Assembly: GCA_035295165.1 (NCBI GenBank)
Contig: DATGJN010000092.1
Span: forward strand, 62,001-126,000
Origin: a bacterium
GTDB taxonomy: Bacteria > Sysuimicrobiota > Sysuimicrobiia > Sysuimicrobiales > Segetimicrobiaceae
Direction of reading: 5' to 3'
Length of the DNA stretch: 64,000 nucleotides
How positions within the stretch are numbered: position 1 is the first letter of the stretch; each line of letters begins with the position of its first letter. Below the pieces are notes generated by a model, which ran no database searches, was not told the origin of the DNA, and saw nothing but the letters and a program-made list of their open reading frames with translations. Below are positions 35,527-45,419 of the stretch, piece by piece. The translations under genes and the position numbers were made by a program.

Positions 35527-38208
35527 ATGCTGAAGCTCTTCCAGAATCTGCTCGGTGACAGTAGCGAGCGCATCGTGAAACACCTGCGCGACACGCTCGT
35601 GCGCGACGTGAATGCGATGGAGCCCGATCTCGAGGGCCTGTCCACCGACGCGCTGCGCGCGAAGATGGACGAGTTGCGTGAGCGCGTCCGCGGTGGCGAG
35701 CCGCTCGACGACGTGATGGCCGAGACGTTCGCGGTGGTCCGCGAAGCGTCGAAGCGGGCGCTGGGCCAGCGCCACCACGACGTCCAGTTGATCGGCGGCG
35801 CGGTGCTGTTCAGCGGGAAGATCGCCGAGATGAAGACCGGCGAGGGCAAGACGCTGGTCGCGACGCTCCCCCTGGCGCTGAACGCGCTTGAGGGACGCGG
35901 GGGACACCTGGTCACGCCGAACGATTATCTGTCGCGGGTCGGCGCTGGGTGGATGGGGCCGATTTACCATCTGCTCGGGATCAGCGTGGGCGTGATCACG
36001 CACGAGTTTGCCGGGCTCTACGATCCCACGTATCATGACGCGGCCCACCACGGTGACGAGCGGCTCGTGCACTTCCGCCCGGTCCACCGGCGCGAGGCAT
36101 ACCTCGCGGACATCACGTACGGCACGAACAACGAGTTCGGGTTCGACTACCTTCGTGACAACATGGTGATCCGAGGGGAGGATCTCGTCCAGCGTGAGCT
36201 CCGGTACGCGATCGTCGACGAGGTCGACTTTATCCTGATCGATGAGGCGCGGACGCCGCTCATCATCTCCGGCCAGGTGGAGCAGTCTACGGACCTCTAC
36301 TACCAGTTTGCCAAGCTGGTGCCCCGTCTCGCCGCCGAGCAGGACTACCACGTTGACGAGAAGCTCAAGACCGCGACGCTGACGGAGCAGGGTGTGAGCC
36401 AGTTCGAGCGGTGGCTCGGCATCGACAACCTCACCGATCCGAAGCACATCGAGCTGATGCACCATGCGCAGCAGGCGTTGCGCGCCCACACCCTGTACCA
36501 CCGCGACGTCGAGTACGTCGTCAAGGACGGCCAGGTGCTGATCGTGGACGAGTTCACGGGTCGCCTGATGTTCGGACGGCGGTACAGCGACGGGCTGCAC
36601 CAAGCGATCGAGGCCAAGGAAGGCGTGAAGATCGAGAAGGAGTCCCAGACCCTCGCCACGATTACGTTCCAGAACTTCTTCCGCATGTACGACAAGCTTG
36701 CGGGGATGACCGGAACGGCCAAGACCGAGGAAGCGGAGCTCACGCAGATCTACAACCTGCCCGTGGTCTCGATTCCCACCCACCAGCCGATGGTCCGCAA
36801 GGACGCGCCGGACCTCGTCTACAAGCATGAGAAGGCGAAGTTCAAGGCGGTCGCGGACGAGATCGCTGAGTGGCACCAGAAGGGGCGGCCGGTGCTTGTC
36901 GGCACGCGTTCCATTGAGAAGAGCGAGGCGGTGTCGGCGCTCCTCCGCCGGCGCGGCATTCCGCACCAGATCCTCAACGCGAAGTACCACGAGCGTGAGG
37001 CGGAGATTATCGCCCAGGCCGGTCGGTCGGGCGCCGTGACGATCGCCACCAACATGGCGGGGCGCGGCGTGGACATCCTGCTCGGCGGCAACCCGCCCGA
37101 GGCGGGGGACGCGGAGAAGGTGCGCACGCTGGGCGGGCTGCACATCGTCGGGACCGAACGGCACGAAGCGCGCCGCATCGACAACCAGCTGCGCGGCCGC
37201 GCCGGACGCCAGGGTGATCCGGGCTCGTCCCGATTCTTTGTCGCCCTGGACGACGAACTGATGCGTCTGTTTGCCGGCGAACGCATCGCCGGCATCATGG
37301 AGAAGCTCGGCATCGAGGATGACGTCCCGATCGAGCACGCGCTGGTGACACGACAGATCGAGAACGCGCAGAAGAAGGTCGAATCGTACCACTTCGACGT
37401 GCGGAAGCACGTGTTGGAGTACGACGACGTGATGAACGTCCAGCGGCAGGTGATCTACGGCGAGCGCCGCAAGGTCCTCCTCGGCGAAGGGTTGCGGGAG
37501 AACATCCTGGACTTCATCGAGCAGCTCGTCGACGATCTCGTTGCGGGATTCTGCTCCACGGAGTCGCGGCCGGAAGAGTGGGACCTCGACGGGCTGCTAC
37601 AGGAGGTTCGGCATGTGATCCCGCTGCCTCCCGACCTCACCGTGGAGCAGTTGCGCGGGCTCGACGCCGACGGCGTGACCGAACACGTGTTGGAGGCCTC
37701 GCTGGCCGCGTACGAGGCCAAGGAGCAGGCGGTCGGGCCGGAGACGATGCGCGAGCTGGAGCGCATCATTCTGCTGCAGACCCTGGATCGCAAGTGGATC
37801 GACCATCTGTACGCGATGGACGCGCTCCGCGAGGGCATCGGGCTCCGGGCGTACGGACAGGCGAATCCGCTGATTGAGTATCAGAAGGAAGGATACGGGT
37901 TGTTTGAGCAGCTCAAGCGGGACGTGCAGGAAGAGACGGTCCGGTTCCTGTACCTCGTGCAGGTCCAGGCCGCGGCGGCGGCGCCCTCCAGGGACGCCGG
38001 TCCCGCGGTTCGCACCCCGGCGCGGACCGGATACCGCGTGACCCGAGAGAGCGGCGGCGGCGATGCGGGGCGTCCGCAGCCAGCCGCGGCGGCGGTCGGG
38101 GGCGGCGGGACCGCGACACAGGTCCGCGTGGCCAAGGTCGGGCGCAACGACCCGTGCCCGTGCGGCAGCGGGAAGAAGTACAAGAAGTGCCACGGCCGGG
38201 GTGAATGA
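35527..38208 (+). CDS. secA: Preprotein translocase ATPase SecA
   Basis: SecA drives unfolded proteins through the SecYEG channel. The 893-residue form starts at ATG 35527 with GGAGCG upstream. It shows Walker [15 protein letters not shown], the DEAD-type [19 protein letters not shown], the preprotein cross-linking domain, motif VI region [13 protein letters not shown] and [15 protein letters not shown], the helical scaffold and wing, and the C-terminal zinc motif [14 protein letters not shown] that binds SecB or phospholipid. A Pro/Ala/Gly-rich linker (about 830-870) precedes the zinc motif. It begins a run of plus-strand genes reaching wecG. Confidence 0.98.
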   Translation: MLKLFQNLLGDSSERIVKHLRDTLVRDVNAMEPDLEGLSTDALRAKMDELRERVRGGEPLDDVMAETFAVVREASKRALGQRHHDVQLIGGAVLFSGKIAEMKTGEGKTLVATLPLALNALEGRGGHLVTPNDYLSRVGAGWMGPIYHLLGISVGVITHEFAGLYDPTYHDAAHHGDERLVHFRPVHRREAYLADITYGTNNEFGFDYLRDNMVIRGEDLVQRELRYAIVDEVDFILIDEARTPLIISGQVEQSTDLYYQFAKLVPRLAAEQDYHVDEKLKTATLTEQGVSQFERWLGIDNLTDPKHIELMHHAQQALRAHTLYHRDVEYVVKDGQVLIVDEFTGRLMFGRRYSDGLHQAIEAKEGVKIEKESQTLATITFQNFFRMYDKLAGMTGTAKTEEAELTQIYNLPVVSIPTHQPMVRKDAPDLVYKHEKAKFKAVADEIAEWHQKGRPVLVGTRSIEKSEAVSALLRRRGIPHQILNAKYHEREAEIIAQAGRSGAVTIATNMAGRGVDILLGGNPPEAGDAEKVRTLGGLHIVGTERHEARRIDNQLRGRAGRQGDPGSSRFFVALDDELMRLFAGERIAGIMEKLGIEDDVPIEHALVTRQIENAQKKVESYHFDVRKHVLEYDDVMNVQRQVIYGERRKVLLGEGLRENILDFIEQLVDDLVAGFCSTESRPEEWDLDGLLQEVRHVIPLPPDLTVEQLRGLDADGVTEHVLEASLAAYEAKEQAVGPETMRELERIILLQTLDRKWIDHLYAMDALREGIGLRAYGQANPLIEYQKEGYGLFEQLKRDVQEETVRFLYLVQVQAAAAAPSRDAGPAVRTPARTGYRVTRESGGGDAGRPQPAAAAVGGGGTATQVRVAKVGRNDPCPCGSGKKYKKCHGRGE

Positions 38209-38214
38209 GCTAGT

Positions 38215-40242
38215 GTGACAGCGCCGCGGTTCCTCGCGGTTCTCCTCGCCGGCGCCGCGTACGCGGCGGCGTTTCCCCCGTTCGACCTCGGATGGCTCGC
38301 ATGGGTCGCGCTTGTGCCGTTGTGTGTCGCGGCGGCGACCGAAACTCCGCGGACCGCGTTTCGCCTCGGCTACTGTTGGGGATTGGTCGCGTTCGGCGGC
38401 GTGTTGTGGTGGCTCACGGCGTTCGGCCCCGTCGTGTGGGTGTCCGCCGTGGCGCTCGTCGCGGTCTTCCCCGGCGCGGCGACCGCGACCGCCGCGTGGG
38501 CGCAACGCGGGCGCGGCGACGCCCTCGGATTGCTCTGGATGCCCCTCGTGTGGGTTGTCGGTGAGTTCGTGCGGAGCCAGGGCCCGCTCGGATTTCCCTG
38601 GGCGCTCGTGGGAGAGTCGCAGCACGGGGCACTCCCGGTGGCGCAACTTGCGTCAGTCGCCGGGGTGTGGGGCGTCAGTTTCATCGTTGTGCTGGCGAAC
38701 GCGCTTCTGGCAAACGTGGTCGTCCGCCGCGCCACGGTGAGCGCGTGTCTGGCCGCGGCGGCGCTGATCGCGGGAACCGTCGGGTGGGGGTGGTCGGCGC
38801 TGCAGACCCCGGTTGCGCCAGCCGGGCCCTCGGGTGCGGTGACCGCCGCGGTCGTGCAGCCGAACGCGCCCCCCCGCGGGCCCACGACCCTGTCGGACAC
38901 ACGCGCGCAACTCGCGGTCCTCGAGACGCTCACGAGCGAGGCTACGTCACGCGGGGCTCAGCTCGTGGTGTGGCCGGAGACCGCGTTTCCGACGGATGTC
39001 GCCGGCGACGCCGCCGCGCTCGCCCGCATCGGGAGATGGATCCGTCGGAGTCCCGTCGCGCTGATCGCAAGCAGCCTGGAGGGCGGGACCACCGACTCCG
39101 CGTTCGCGTTCTCGCCCGCGGGTGCCCTTGTGGGTCGCTACGACAAGATGCACTTGGTACCGTTCGCCGAGTTCGGCGAGCGCGCCGGTCGGACGCCCGG
39201 CGTGCTGCCGGCGCCGAGCGGGCCGGTGGGGATCGCGATCTGCTTCGAGAGCGTGTTTCCCGAGATCGCCCGCAACACCGTGTTGGGCGGCGCCGATCTC
39301 CTCGCGGTGCTCACGAACGACGCGTGGTTCTCCGGCCCTGCCCCGGCGGAGCAGCACGCCGCCGCGGCGGCGTTTCGGGCGATCGAGGAAGGGCGCTACC
39401 TGCTTCGTGCCGCGAACAGCGGCATCAGCGAGGTGATCGACCCCCACGGCCGCGTCGTGGCAATGCTGCCGCTCGGGGCCCGCGGCGTCCTGGTGGCGCG
39501 CATTGCCGCGACGGCCAGGTTGACGCCGTACGCCCGATACGGCGACCTGCTCCCGTGGGCTACCGTCGCCATCGGCACGGTGCTGCTCGCGCGGCGGGCT
39601 TGGGTCGGCGGGATGCCTCCCGCGGATCCTGCGTTCGTCCGCCTGCTCACCGTGTCCGTCGCCCCGTTGCTCGCGATCGCCGCCGTGGCATGGGGCGCCG
39701 ATGCCGCGCGGACGCCCGGCCTGCTCGTCGCGGGTGCGCCGGTGCCGCTGCCGGTGCTGGCGGTGTTGGGGGCGAACGTCGTGTTCAGCATCGGTCGGCC
39801 GGTGCGCAGCCTGGGGTTCCAGGCGGCCGGGTTCGTGCCGGCCGCGGTTGCGGGCCTGGCCGTGGTCGGGGTTGTGGTGGGCGTCGCGGCGCAAGCGTTC
39901 GCGTCGCAGGGCGCGCCGGTGACCTTCGGGTCCCCGGCGGGCGGGTGGTGGGTAGGGAGCCTGGTGCAGGTGCTCGTCGTCGGCCTGACCTTGGAGTGGT
40001 GGCTGCGAGGACTCGTGTACGGTGCCGCGCTCGCCTGGCGCGGCTGGCGCGTCGCGGTCGCGTGGTCCGCGGTGCTCGGGTTGCTCGCCGCCTCGCCGAG
40101 GGGCGCGGAGGCCATGGTGTGGAGTTGCTGCGCGGGGCTCGCCTTCGGCGCGATTCGGACGCGGTGGCCGCAGGTTCCCGCGCTCGCGGTGGCGCACGGC
40201 GCGGGCGCGGTCTTCCTCGGTTTTTTGCTTTCACCCTGGTGA
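38215..40242 (+). CDS. lnt: Apolipoprotein N-acyltransferase with an extra C-terminal CPBP-like membrane domain
   Basis: Lnt adds the third acyl chain to lipoproteins. The first 450 residues contain the membrane bundle and nitrilase domain with the triad Glu255 (VVWPETAFPTD), Lys311 (YDKMHLVPFAEFGE) and Cys343 (ICFESVFPE). At 675 residues it is about 150 longer than usual. The added part has several helices and closely resembles CPBP (Abi/CAAX-type) membrane proteases: LEWWLRGLVY (593-602) aligns with EExxxRG, and AHGAGAVF carries His661 of the third motif. The first Glu, the middle His and the last Asn are missing, so it is probably not a protease. The start is GTG, six bases after secA. Confidence 0.9.
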   Translation: MTAPRFLAVLLAGAAYAAAFPPFDLGWLAWVALVPLCVAAATETPRTAFRLGYCWGLVAFGGVLWWLTAFGPVVWVSAVALVAVFPGAATATAAWAQRGRGDALGLLWMPLVWVVGEFVRSQGPLGFPWALVGESQHGALPVAQLASVAGVWGVSFIVVLANALLANVVVRRATVSACLAAAALIAGTVGWGWSALQTPVAPAGPSGAVTAAVVQPNAPPRGPTTLSDTRAQLAVLETLTSEATSRGAQLVVWPETAFPTDVAGDAAALARIGRWIRRSPVALIASSLEGGTTDSAFAFSPAGALVGRYDKMHLVPFAEFGERAGRTPGVLPAPSGPVGIAICFESVFPEIARNTVLGGADLLAVLTNDAWFSGPAPAEQHAAAAAFRAIEEGRYLLRAANSGISEVIDPHGRVVAMLPLGARGVLVARIAATARLTPYARYGDLLPWATVAIGTVLLARRAWVGGMPPADPAFVRLLTVSVAPLLAIAAVAWGADAARTPGLLVAGAPVPLPVLAVLGANVVFSIGRPVRSLGFQAAGFVPAAVAGLAVVGVVVGVAAQAFASQGAPVTFGSPAGGWWVGSLVQVLVVGLTLEWWLRGLVYGAALAWRGWRVAVAWSAVLGLLAASPRGAEAMVWSCCAGLAFGAIRTRWPQVPALAVAHGAGAVFLGFLLSPW

Positions 40243-40252
40243 GTGATATAAT
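40225..40252 (+). promoter_or_regulatory. Extended -10 promoter of prfB
   Basis: TGATATAAT is a perfect extended -10 (TATAAT at 40247-40252), preceded 16 bases upstream by TTGCTT (40225-40230). It overlaps the last codons of lnt and lies about 70 bases before the GTG start of prfB. Confidence 0.65.
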
Positions 40253-40320
40253 GGGACGTCGGGCCGCGCGGCGTGCGCCGCGGGTCGGCCTCGGCGACGT
40301 GTACGAGTTGGGGGTCGGCA

Positions 40321-41482
40321 GTGACGGTCGAGGAACTGAAGCGTACGCTCGAAGGCTATCAGGAGCGCCTCAGCGGTATCGGGAGGCATCTTTGACGTTC
40401 CCCGCATGCGCGCCCGCGTCGCGGATCTCGAACGGCAGATGCAGCAACCGGGTTTCTGGGATGACCAAGACGCCGCCCGGCGCGTCTCGCAGGAGGTCGC
40501 CGGGCTTCGCTCCCGGATTGACGAGCTGACCGATCTCGATCGCGAGATCGGCGACCTGCGTGAGCTGGTGGAGCTCGCCGGGAGCGAGGATGCGGCGACG
40601 CTCGCCGAGGTTGAGCGCGAGCTGGAAGCGGTCGGCGGGCGGCTCGATCGCTTCGAACTGGCGACGCTGCTTGCGGGTGAGCACGATGCGAGCAACGCCA
40701 TCCTTTCGGTACACGCCGGCGCGGGTGGTACGGAATCCCAGGACTGGTCCGAAATGTTGTTGCGCATGTATCTTCGGTGGGCCGAGACCCACGGCTATCG
40801 CACCGAGGTCGTCGACATGTCGCCCGGCGAGGAAGCGGGCCTGAAGAGCGCGACCGTCATCGTCTCCGGCCCGAACGCGTACGGCTATCTGCGGGGCGAG
40901 CGCGGCGTCCATCGGCTCGTCCGTCTCTCGCCGTTTGATGCGGCGCACCGCCGCCACACCTCCTTCGCCCTCGTCGATGTGATCCCTGAGGTCGAGGCGA
41001 CCGAGGTGCAGATTCGTGACGACGAGCTGCGCGTGGATACGTACCGATCGGGTGGCGCCGGCGGCCAGAACGTCAACAAGGTCGAGACCGCCGTCCGGAT
41101 CACCCACCTGCCCAGCGGCATCGTCGTCCAGTGCCAGAACGAACGCTCCCAACACGCGAACAAGCTCACCGCGATGAAGCTGCTCCAGGCGCACCTGTTC
41201 GAGCGCAGCCAAGAGGAACAGCAGCAGAAGCTCTCGGCGATCCGCGGGGAACACCGCGACGCCGCGTGGGGGAACCAGATTCGGTCGTATGTCTTGCACC
41301 CGTACACGCTCGTGAAGGATCATCGCACCGGCGTCGAGACCGGCAACACGCAGGCGGTGCTCGACGGCGGGTTGGACCCGTTCATCGACGCCTACCTTCG
41401 ACTCGGCCGCGCGCCCGCGCAGGCCGGCGAGGTGAGCGCCGGCGCGGACCGCCGCGGCACCGAACCGCAGGCGCCCTCCTGA
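40321..41482 (+). CDS. prfB: Peptide chain release factor 2, made by programmed +1 frameshifting
   Basis: RF2 ends translation at TGA and TAA codons. The gene is split between two frames: GTG 40321 (GGGGGT upstream) opens [17 protein letters not shown] and reaches CTT TGA C at 40390-40396. GGGAGG sits just upstream of that site as the stimulating Shine-Dalgarno. Slipping past T40393 continues [13 protein letters not shown] to 41482. This is the classic RF2 autoregulation: low RF2 makes the ribosome pause at the TGA and shift. The joined protein is 386 residues, with RLSPFD as the RF2 stop-recognition tripeptide and [10 protein letters not shown] as the catalytic loop. The last 25 residues are an unusual tail. 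Confidence 0.97.
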
Positions 41483-41484
41483 GA

Positions 41485-42243
41485 ATGGCCGCGGCGCGGT
41501 GGAACGCTTCGGACTCGGCCAACCGGACGCCGCGCAAGGCCGGCGTTCGGGCCGGCGTCTTGTGGTGGGCGGTCGTCGTGGCGCTGGTGGTCGCGGTCGG
41601 GGTAAGCGTGGGAGGGCCGACGGTCGCGTCCGCCGCCCTGGACATGGCGCTCGTGCGGGCGCTGGACGCGGAGCGCGTGCGGGTGGAGGTCACCGCGTGG
41701 CCGCCGGCGGCGCTGTGGTGGGGACGCGTGGACGTTCTCACCGTGGCCGCCAGGAATCTGCGCGTCGGTACGTTGCGGGTGCAGTCCCTTGACGCCACGT
41801 TGGACCGCGTGCAGATGGACGCCGGCGCGCTCTACGCGGAGCGCCAGGTCTCGATCCGCTCGCTCGGTTCGGCCGTCGCGCGGTTCACGGTGGCGCAGGA
41901 CGCGCTGCAGAGCATGCTCGGCGCGCAGCCCTCGGTGCGGGACGCCGTCGTGACGTTGCACCCGGGACGGATTTCCCTCGCCGCCACGGTCGGCGTGCTC
42001 GGCATGTCGCTCCAGGCGGTCGGGACCGGCCGGCTGGTGCTGCGCGGCGAGCACGCGGCAGATCTCGCCCTGGATCGCGTGACGGTCGCCGGCGTGCCGG
42101 TCCCGAGCGCGATCGTGGCGCAGCTGATCGGGGGGTTGAACCCGGTACTGGACGTGGGGGCACTGCCGTTCGGTCTGCACCTCACGGGCGTGACGGTGGG
42201 CGAGGGAGAGGTGATCGTGGATGCGGCGGCGGGGACGCGGTAG
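41485..42243 (+). CDS. DUF2993 (LmeA-like) phospholipid-binding protein
   Basis: A 252-residue protein starting at ATG 41485, three bases after prfB. It has an N-terminal hydrophobic anchor or signal (about 22-50), then the DUF2993 domain, which in mycobacterial LmeA binds phospholipids and helps mature envelope lipoglycans. The repeated short strands, such as VDVLTVAARNLRVGTLRVQSLDATL and LPFGLHLTGVTVGEGEVIV, resemble the tubular lipid-binding fold. No acidic catalytic site is visible. Position between prfB and the DUF5693-csaB-wecG genes suggests a role in the cell envelope. Confidence 0.8.
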   Translation: MAAARWNASDSANRTPRKAGVRAGVLWWAVVVALVVAVGVSVGGPTVASAALDMALVRALDAERVRVEVTAWPPAALWWGRVDVLTVAARNLRVGTLRVQSLDATLDRVQMDAGALYAERQVSIRSLGSAVARFTVAQDALQSMLGAQPSVRDAVVTLHPGRISLAATVGVLGMSLQAVGTGRLVLRGEHAADLALDRVTVAGVPVPSAIVAQLIGGLNPVLDVGALPFGLHLTGVTVGEGEVIVDAAAGTR

Positions 42244-42261
42244 GCCCGCGGGGGTGGCGCG

Positions 42262-44346
42262 ATGACGGCAATGGTTCGAACGCTCGCGCGCCGCTACCCC
42301 GTGCTGACCGTCTGCGCCGTGTTGGGGGTGGTGGCGGCGTTTGTGATTCTCGGCCACCGCTCCGAAGTCGAGCGCGCCTACCATACTGTGGAGATCACGG
42401 CCGACGGCGACGATTGGACGACCCTGGCCCGACGGGACGGCATGGACCTCGGCACGCTGTACGCGGCGCTGCGCGAGCGCGGCGTACGGAGCGTGACGCT
42501 GTACGCTGCATCGCTCCGGCGCTTGGCCAACACGGGAATGATCGCGTACATGACGGGCACCGACGCGCTGAACGCCGTCCGCACCGGCAGCCTCGGCGGT
42601 CCGCTCTTGGACATGGCGCGGCAGGGGCGGATTCACCCGAACAGCACGTACGTGGTCGGCGAGCCGGCGGTGCTGCGACTGGTCCAGCGCGGGTTCGCCG
42701 ACCAATTGGGGGCCGATCGCGCGGTCATGCGCGAGGGGAGCGGCCCGGTGCTCGAGATTGGCGCGCGCGGCCAAGAGGTGGAGGATGCGTCGCTCGGGGT
42801 GCCGCCGGGCGCGATTCAGGCACTCCACGATCGCGAGCTCGCGGCGGAGTTGCGCGTGCTCAACTTCCACTACGTCGCGCCGGGTGGGCTCGACGCGTTC
42901 TTCGTGGACCTCCGGCAGGCGGGCCAGCCGTTCACGCTGATCTTCGACCGCGATCAAGTGCTGGGGTACGACGCGTTGATCCCCGACGTCGCCGCCCAGA
43001 TGAAGTCGGCGGGGTTCGCGTTCGGCCGCATCGAGTCGTTCATCGCGACCCGCAAGCAGAAGGGCGAAGATGGGTTGACGAGACTCGTCGCCCCGGACAT
43101 GATCCGCGTCTTCAGCATGACGCCGCAGGAACTCGCAACGTCAACGCCGGAGGACGCGCGCGACAAGTTCGTGCTCGCGGCGCGCGAGCGCAATGTGCGG
43201 ATCCTCTACGTCCGTCCGTTTCTGAGCACGACCGCGGGCGTGGACGAGATGCAGACGAACCTCGATTATGTGAAGTCGATCGCGGACGAGCTGACGCAGG
43301 CTGGCTACAAGCTCGGTAAGGCGGCGCCGTTGCCCGTGATGAGCACGCCCGCGCCCTTGTTCGGCCTCGCGGCGCTCGGAACGGTATCGGTCACGGCGAT
43401 CGCCACGGCCGAGGTGTGGGGCGCGCTTGCGCGCCCGTTGCCGGTCGCGCGGCTGCACCTGTGGGTCGGCGTCGGCGCCGTGCTTACGGTGGCGGCGCTC
43501 GCGCTCCACCACGTGACCCTGTGGCGCGAGGCCCTCGCGTTCCTGGCCGCGCTGACATTCCCCACACTCGGGATGATGTGGCTGGTGCCGGCGGCCCGTC
43601 GGGAGGACATCGCGGGGCGGCGGGCCGCGCCGACCCGGTCGGGGCTGCGGGCGTTCGCGCGCGGCGTCGTCGGGCTGTGGACCGTGTCGCTCGTGAGCGT
43701 GTTGGGCGCGCTCGTGATGGCGGCGTTGCTGAGCGAGTGGGATTTCATGATGGAAGTGCGGGAGTTCCTCGGCGTGAAGCTCGCCCACGTCGTGCCGGTG
43801 ATCGTCCTCGGTCTGCTGCTGGCCGCGGCGGACGTGGCGCCGGGCGAGCTGTGGCGGCGGCTGCGCGGGTGGCTACGGCAGCCCCTGCTGCTCGAGTACG
43901 GCATCGCGATCATCGTCATCGCCACCGCGGTGGTGTTCGCGCTCGGTCGCACCGGCAACTCCGGGCTGCCCCTCCTCGGCGGTCTCGAGCTGAAGAGCCG
44001 CGTCGTGCTGGAGCGGGTCCTGATCGCGCGACCGAGGACCAAGGAGTACCTTGTCGGCGACCCGTTCATGGTGCTGGCATTCGCCCTTGCGGCCGCCGGG
44101 TTGCGGCGCTGGATCCTGCCGGCCGCGGTGATCGGGGCGATCGGCCAAGTCGGGCTCGTCAACTCGTTCTCGCACATCCACACCCCGCTCGTCTACGCGT
44201 TCATGCGGACGGTCTACGCGCTCGCGATCGGCTCGGTGCTCGGCGGCGTGCTCGTTGCGCTGCTGTGGTGGGCGCGCCGTTGGTGGGGACCGGCCGTGGA
44301 CGGCGACTCTTCCCGAGCGTCCCCCGGGGCGTCACGCATGGCATGA
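42262..44346 (+). CDS. DUF5693 family polytopic membrane protein
   Basis: A 694-residue membrane protein that matches the DUF5693 family. A first helix (about 12-32) is followed by a large extracytoplasmic domain up to about residue 350, with text such as TLARRDGMDLGTLYAALRER and LNFHYVAPGGLDAFFVDLR that recalls a TIM-barrel-like solute domain. Then come about ten helices, including positive loops and FGRTGNSGLPLL-type text. In other genomes the family lies next to csaB, as here, where it overlaps csaB as ATGA. The role is not established; it may flip or export wall polymers, which is inference from position. Confidence 0.85.
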   Translation: MTAMVRTLARRYPVLTVCAVLGVVAAFVILGHRSEVERAYHTVEITADGDDWTTLARRDGMDLGTLYAALRERGVRSVTLYAASLRRLANTGMIAYMTGTDALNAVRTGSLGGPLLDMARQGRIHPNSTYVVGEPAVLRLVQRGFADQLGADRAVMREGSGPVLEIGARGQEVEDASLGVPPGAIQALHDRELAAELRVLNFHYVAPGGLDAFFVDLRQAGQPFTLIFDRDQVLGYDALIPDVAAQMKSAGFAFGRIESFIATRKQKGEDGLTRLVAPDMIRVFSMTPQELATSTPEDARDKFVLAARERNVRILYVRPFLSTTAGVDEMQTNLDYVKSIADELTQAGYKLGKAAPLPVMSTPAPLFGLAALGTVSVTAIATAEVWGALARPLPVARLHLWVGVGAVLTVAALALHHVTLWREALAFLAALTFPTLGMMWLVPAARREDIAGRRAAPTRSGLRAFARGVVGLWTVSLVSVLGALVMAALLSEWDFMMEVREFLGVKLAHVVPVIVLGLLLAAADVAPGELWRRLRGWLRQPLLLEYGIAIIVIATAVVFALGRTGNSGLPLLGGLELKSRVVLERVLIARPRTKEYLVGDPFMVLAFALAAAGLRRWILPAAVIGAIGQVGLVNSFSHIHTPLVYAFMRTVYALAIGSVLGGVLVALLWWARRWWGPAVDGDSSRASPGASRMA

Positions 44347-45419
44347 GCCGGATTGTTATCTCCGGCTACTACGGGTTCGACAATCTCGGAGACGAAGCGG
44401 TGCTCGCGGCGACCGTCCAAGAACTGCGGCGCCGCCGGCCGGATGCCGAGATCGCCGTGCTCTCGGCGGCACCGGACGCGACCGCGAGGACCCATGGTAT
44501 CCGCGGCGTTGCCCGCACGGCGCCCGGCGCGATCGCCGGCGTGCTCCGCGGGGCCGACCTGCTTCTGTGCGGTGGCGGCAGTCTCTTTCAGGACGCGACG
44601 AGCTGGCGCAGCCCTTGGTACTATCTCGGCGTGCTCAGCCTGGGGCGGCGCCTCGCGCGCCGGACGGCCGTGCACGCCCAGGGGATCGAACCGCCGACCC
44701 GGGCTACCGTCCGCGCCGGGGTCGCCTACGTGGTCGACCGCGTGGATCTTGTGACGCTGCGCGACCGCACGTCGCAGAGCGTGCTTGCGTCGCTCGGTGT
44801 CCGGCGCCCCAGGATCGTCGTCAGCGCCGACCCGTCATGGCTTCTCGAGCCGGACTGGTCGGCCGCGGCGGTGGCTGAGCGGGCCCGGTGGGGCGCGGGA
44901 CCGCGCTTCGGCCTCGCGCTGCGGGCGTGGGGATCCGGCGCCGCGGTGCGGGCGGCGGTCGCGGCGGCGCGCGCGGTGACCGCCCGCCTGGGCGTGCGCT
45001 GGGTGTTGTTGCCGATGCATCGGCCGTGGGACCTGGCGGTCGCCGATGAGGTGGCGGGCGAACTCGGGGACATCGCGACGGTGGTGCGTGCCCCGCTCGG
45101 CCCGCGCGAGATCCTCGCGCTGGTGGGGGCACTCGATGTGCTGGTGGGGATGCGGTTGCACGCGCTGCTGTTCGCGGCGGCCCAGGGTGTGCCGATCGTT
45201 CCCGTCGCCTACGATCCAAAAGTGACCGCGCTGGCGCGAGAGCTCGGCGAGCCCGATCCGGCCGGCGCCGAGTCGATTGCGCCTGACGATCTGGTCGCGT
45301 CGATCGACCGAGCCGTCGCGGAGCGCGCGGCGAACCGTGCGCGTCTCCTGGCGGCGGCCGCGCCGCTGCGAGACCGCGCGAAGCTTGCGCCAGCGCTCGC
45401 GGCGGACCTACTCGCATGA
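44343..45419 (+). CDS. csaB: Polysaccharide pyruvyl transferase CsaB
   Basis: CsaB adds pyruvate ketals to a secondary cell-wall polymer; pyruvylated polymer anchors S-layer proteins carrying SLH domains. The 358-residue protein opens with ISGYYGFDNLGDEAVLAA, the pyruvyl transferase signature, and continues with LLCGGGSLFQDATSWRSP and the phosphate-binding late motif VGMRLHALLFAAAQGVP. Start and stop overlap both neighbours as ATGA, so DUF5693, CsaB and WecG/TagA are made in fixed proportion. No SLH-domain gene is inside the window; the S-layer protein should be looked for elsewhere. Confidence 0.93.
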   Translation: MSRIVISGYYGFDNLGDEAVLAATVQELRRRRPDAEIAVLSAAPDATARTHGIRGVARTAPGAIAGVLRGADLLLCGGGSLFQDATSWRSPWYYLGVLSLGRRLARRTAVHAQGIEPPTRATVRAGVAYVVDRVDLVTLRDRTSQSVLASLGVRRPRIVVSADPSWLLEPDWSAAAVAERARWGAGPRFGLALRAWGSGAAVRAAVAAARAVTARLGVRWVLLPMHRPWDLAVADEVAGELGDIATVVRAPLGPREILALVGALDVLVGMRLHALLFAAAQGVPIVPVAYDPKVTALARELGEPDPAGAESIAPDDLVASIDRAVAERAANRARLLAAAAPLRDRAKLAPALAADLLA

